From Ephydatia muelleri (lineage: Eukaryota; Porifera; Demospongiae; Spongillida; Spongillidae), in assembly GCA_013339895.1 (NCBI GenBank), contig JABACO010000011.1:3617306-3681305 (forward strand): 64,000 nt of DNA, read 5' to 3'. Below are positions 63,615 to 64,000 of the stretch, piece after piece; positions within the stretch are counted from its first letter, which is position 1, and every line of letters starts with the position of its first letter. The position numbers and the translations under genes were made by a program. The notes under the pieces are model-generated. The model was not told where the DNA came from and made no database searches. It saw nothing but the letters and a program-made list of their open reading frames with translations.

Positions 63615-63889
63615 CACACACACACTTTGCACCAACCTTCTTCAGGTACTTTGGAGCCCTGGTGCTCTCCAGTACAGCAGATGCGCACTCGATCAAATCT
63701 TGTGAAGCAAAGCCTAGACCCTGCCAGGGTTGCAGTTTCGTACACACCCTATACATATATAACACTGTATGCGTACCTTGTATTATCCACAAGGAAAGGA
63801 AAAAGTTTTTCAGACAAAATCTTGTCTTGCCAATGTCCAGCCCATCCCCCATACAAAAACTGGATCACTGAACCATCACTATCCCGAAC
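63214..63889 (-). CDS. POLR1A: POLR1A, largest RNA polymerase I subunit (three internal exons only)
   Basis: Exons in coding order: 63777-63889, 63637-63748 and 63313 down into the gap. The first reads VRDSDGSVIQFLYG, then in the neighbouring frame DGLDIGKTRF, then back to SEKLFPFLVDN. FLYG.DGLD is shared by all large polymerase subunits; the DG-SV-QFLYG start and the following KTRF...FPFL fit the Pol I subunit better than Pol II or III. The second exon (ASQDLIECASAVLES) is in a variable region. The third carries the RRSAFL.FYS block. Two compensating one-base changes (a G5 run and a T4 run) occur in the first exon and one in the third. Upstream exons lie beyond 64000. The large C-terminal part should lie at lower coordinates but is not seen, so it is in or beyond the gap. 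Confidence 0.72.
63490..63625. repeat. (CA)n/(CCACA)n repeat in POLR1A intron
   Basis: About 135 bp of ACACCACACAC units between the second and third exons seen. Confidence 0.95.
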
Positions 63890-64000
63890 CTGCCAGAAGA
63901 CCAGGTGGTAACAAGATTTATAACAAAAGAAACAAATTCCCATCTAACTCGCAAGTGATTTCATTGAGATGCACTTCTAAGCACCATACCATTGACAATC
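63890..64000. other. POLR1A intron, window end
   Basis: Upstream of the GGCAG acceptor at about 63890. No further exon recognised before the window ends. Confidence 0.5.

Overview
The window looks like nuclear DNA of a ciliated, non-vertebrate animal, most plausibly a sponge or another early-branching invertebrate (inference). It holds spliced genes with GT-AG introns from 44 nt to about 3 kb. Among them are metazoan housekeeping genes (PPWD1, DYNC2LI1, RWDD3, MIDN, POLR1A), a ciliary motor subunit, many microsatellites, and Ty3/Gypsy, hAT and Harbinger-type transposons. Nothing bacterial or organellar is seen. Gene assignments come from reading translated exons and recalling family motifs; no search was run.

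Left third (1-33.3 kb): mostly repeats and transposons. In order: an internally deleted hAT element (3171-4150); a complete Gypsy retrotransposon with 150-bp LTRs (9064-13421) nested in a G/C-tract-rich element; a 10-exon gene of an unrecognised family (16226-18407); a chromodomain gene (18957-19609, minus) head-to-head with a HIRAN-like reading frame (19731-19984); a CD225/dispanin-like two-transmembrane gene with duplicated Gln/Pro exons (22732-25939); a Harbinger-type MITE; and a second copy of the G/C-tract element, this one split by a hAT relic (31655-33288).

Right half (33.9-64 kb): a compact block. PPWD1 has 19 exons on the plus strand. It is followed by an unrecognised 4-exon gene (plus), DYNC2LI1 (15 exons, minus), RWDD3 (minus) and MIDN (plus, sharing a 224-bp divergent promoter with RWDD3). 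A 1000-N gap then separates MIDN from three exons of POLR1A (minus). Gaps between neighbouring coding regions here can be about 100 bp, while introns carry minisatellites, a 1.9-kb inverted-repeat transposon (in PPWD1) and a 1.2-kb polypurine tract (in DYNC2LI1).

Single-base indels, several in homopolymers, break otherwise intact conserved exons (DYNC2LI1, MIDN, POLR1A and others). This suggests residual assembly errors rather than widespread pseudogenisation. No tRNA, rRNA or CRISPR array was found. The genes do not form a pathway; the block is ordinary eukaryotic neighbourhood packing.
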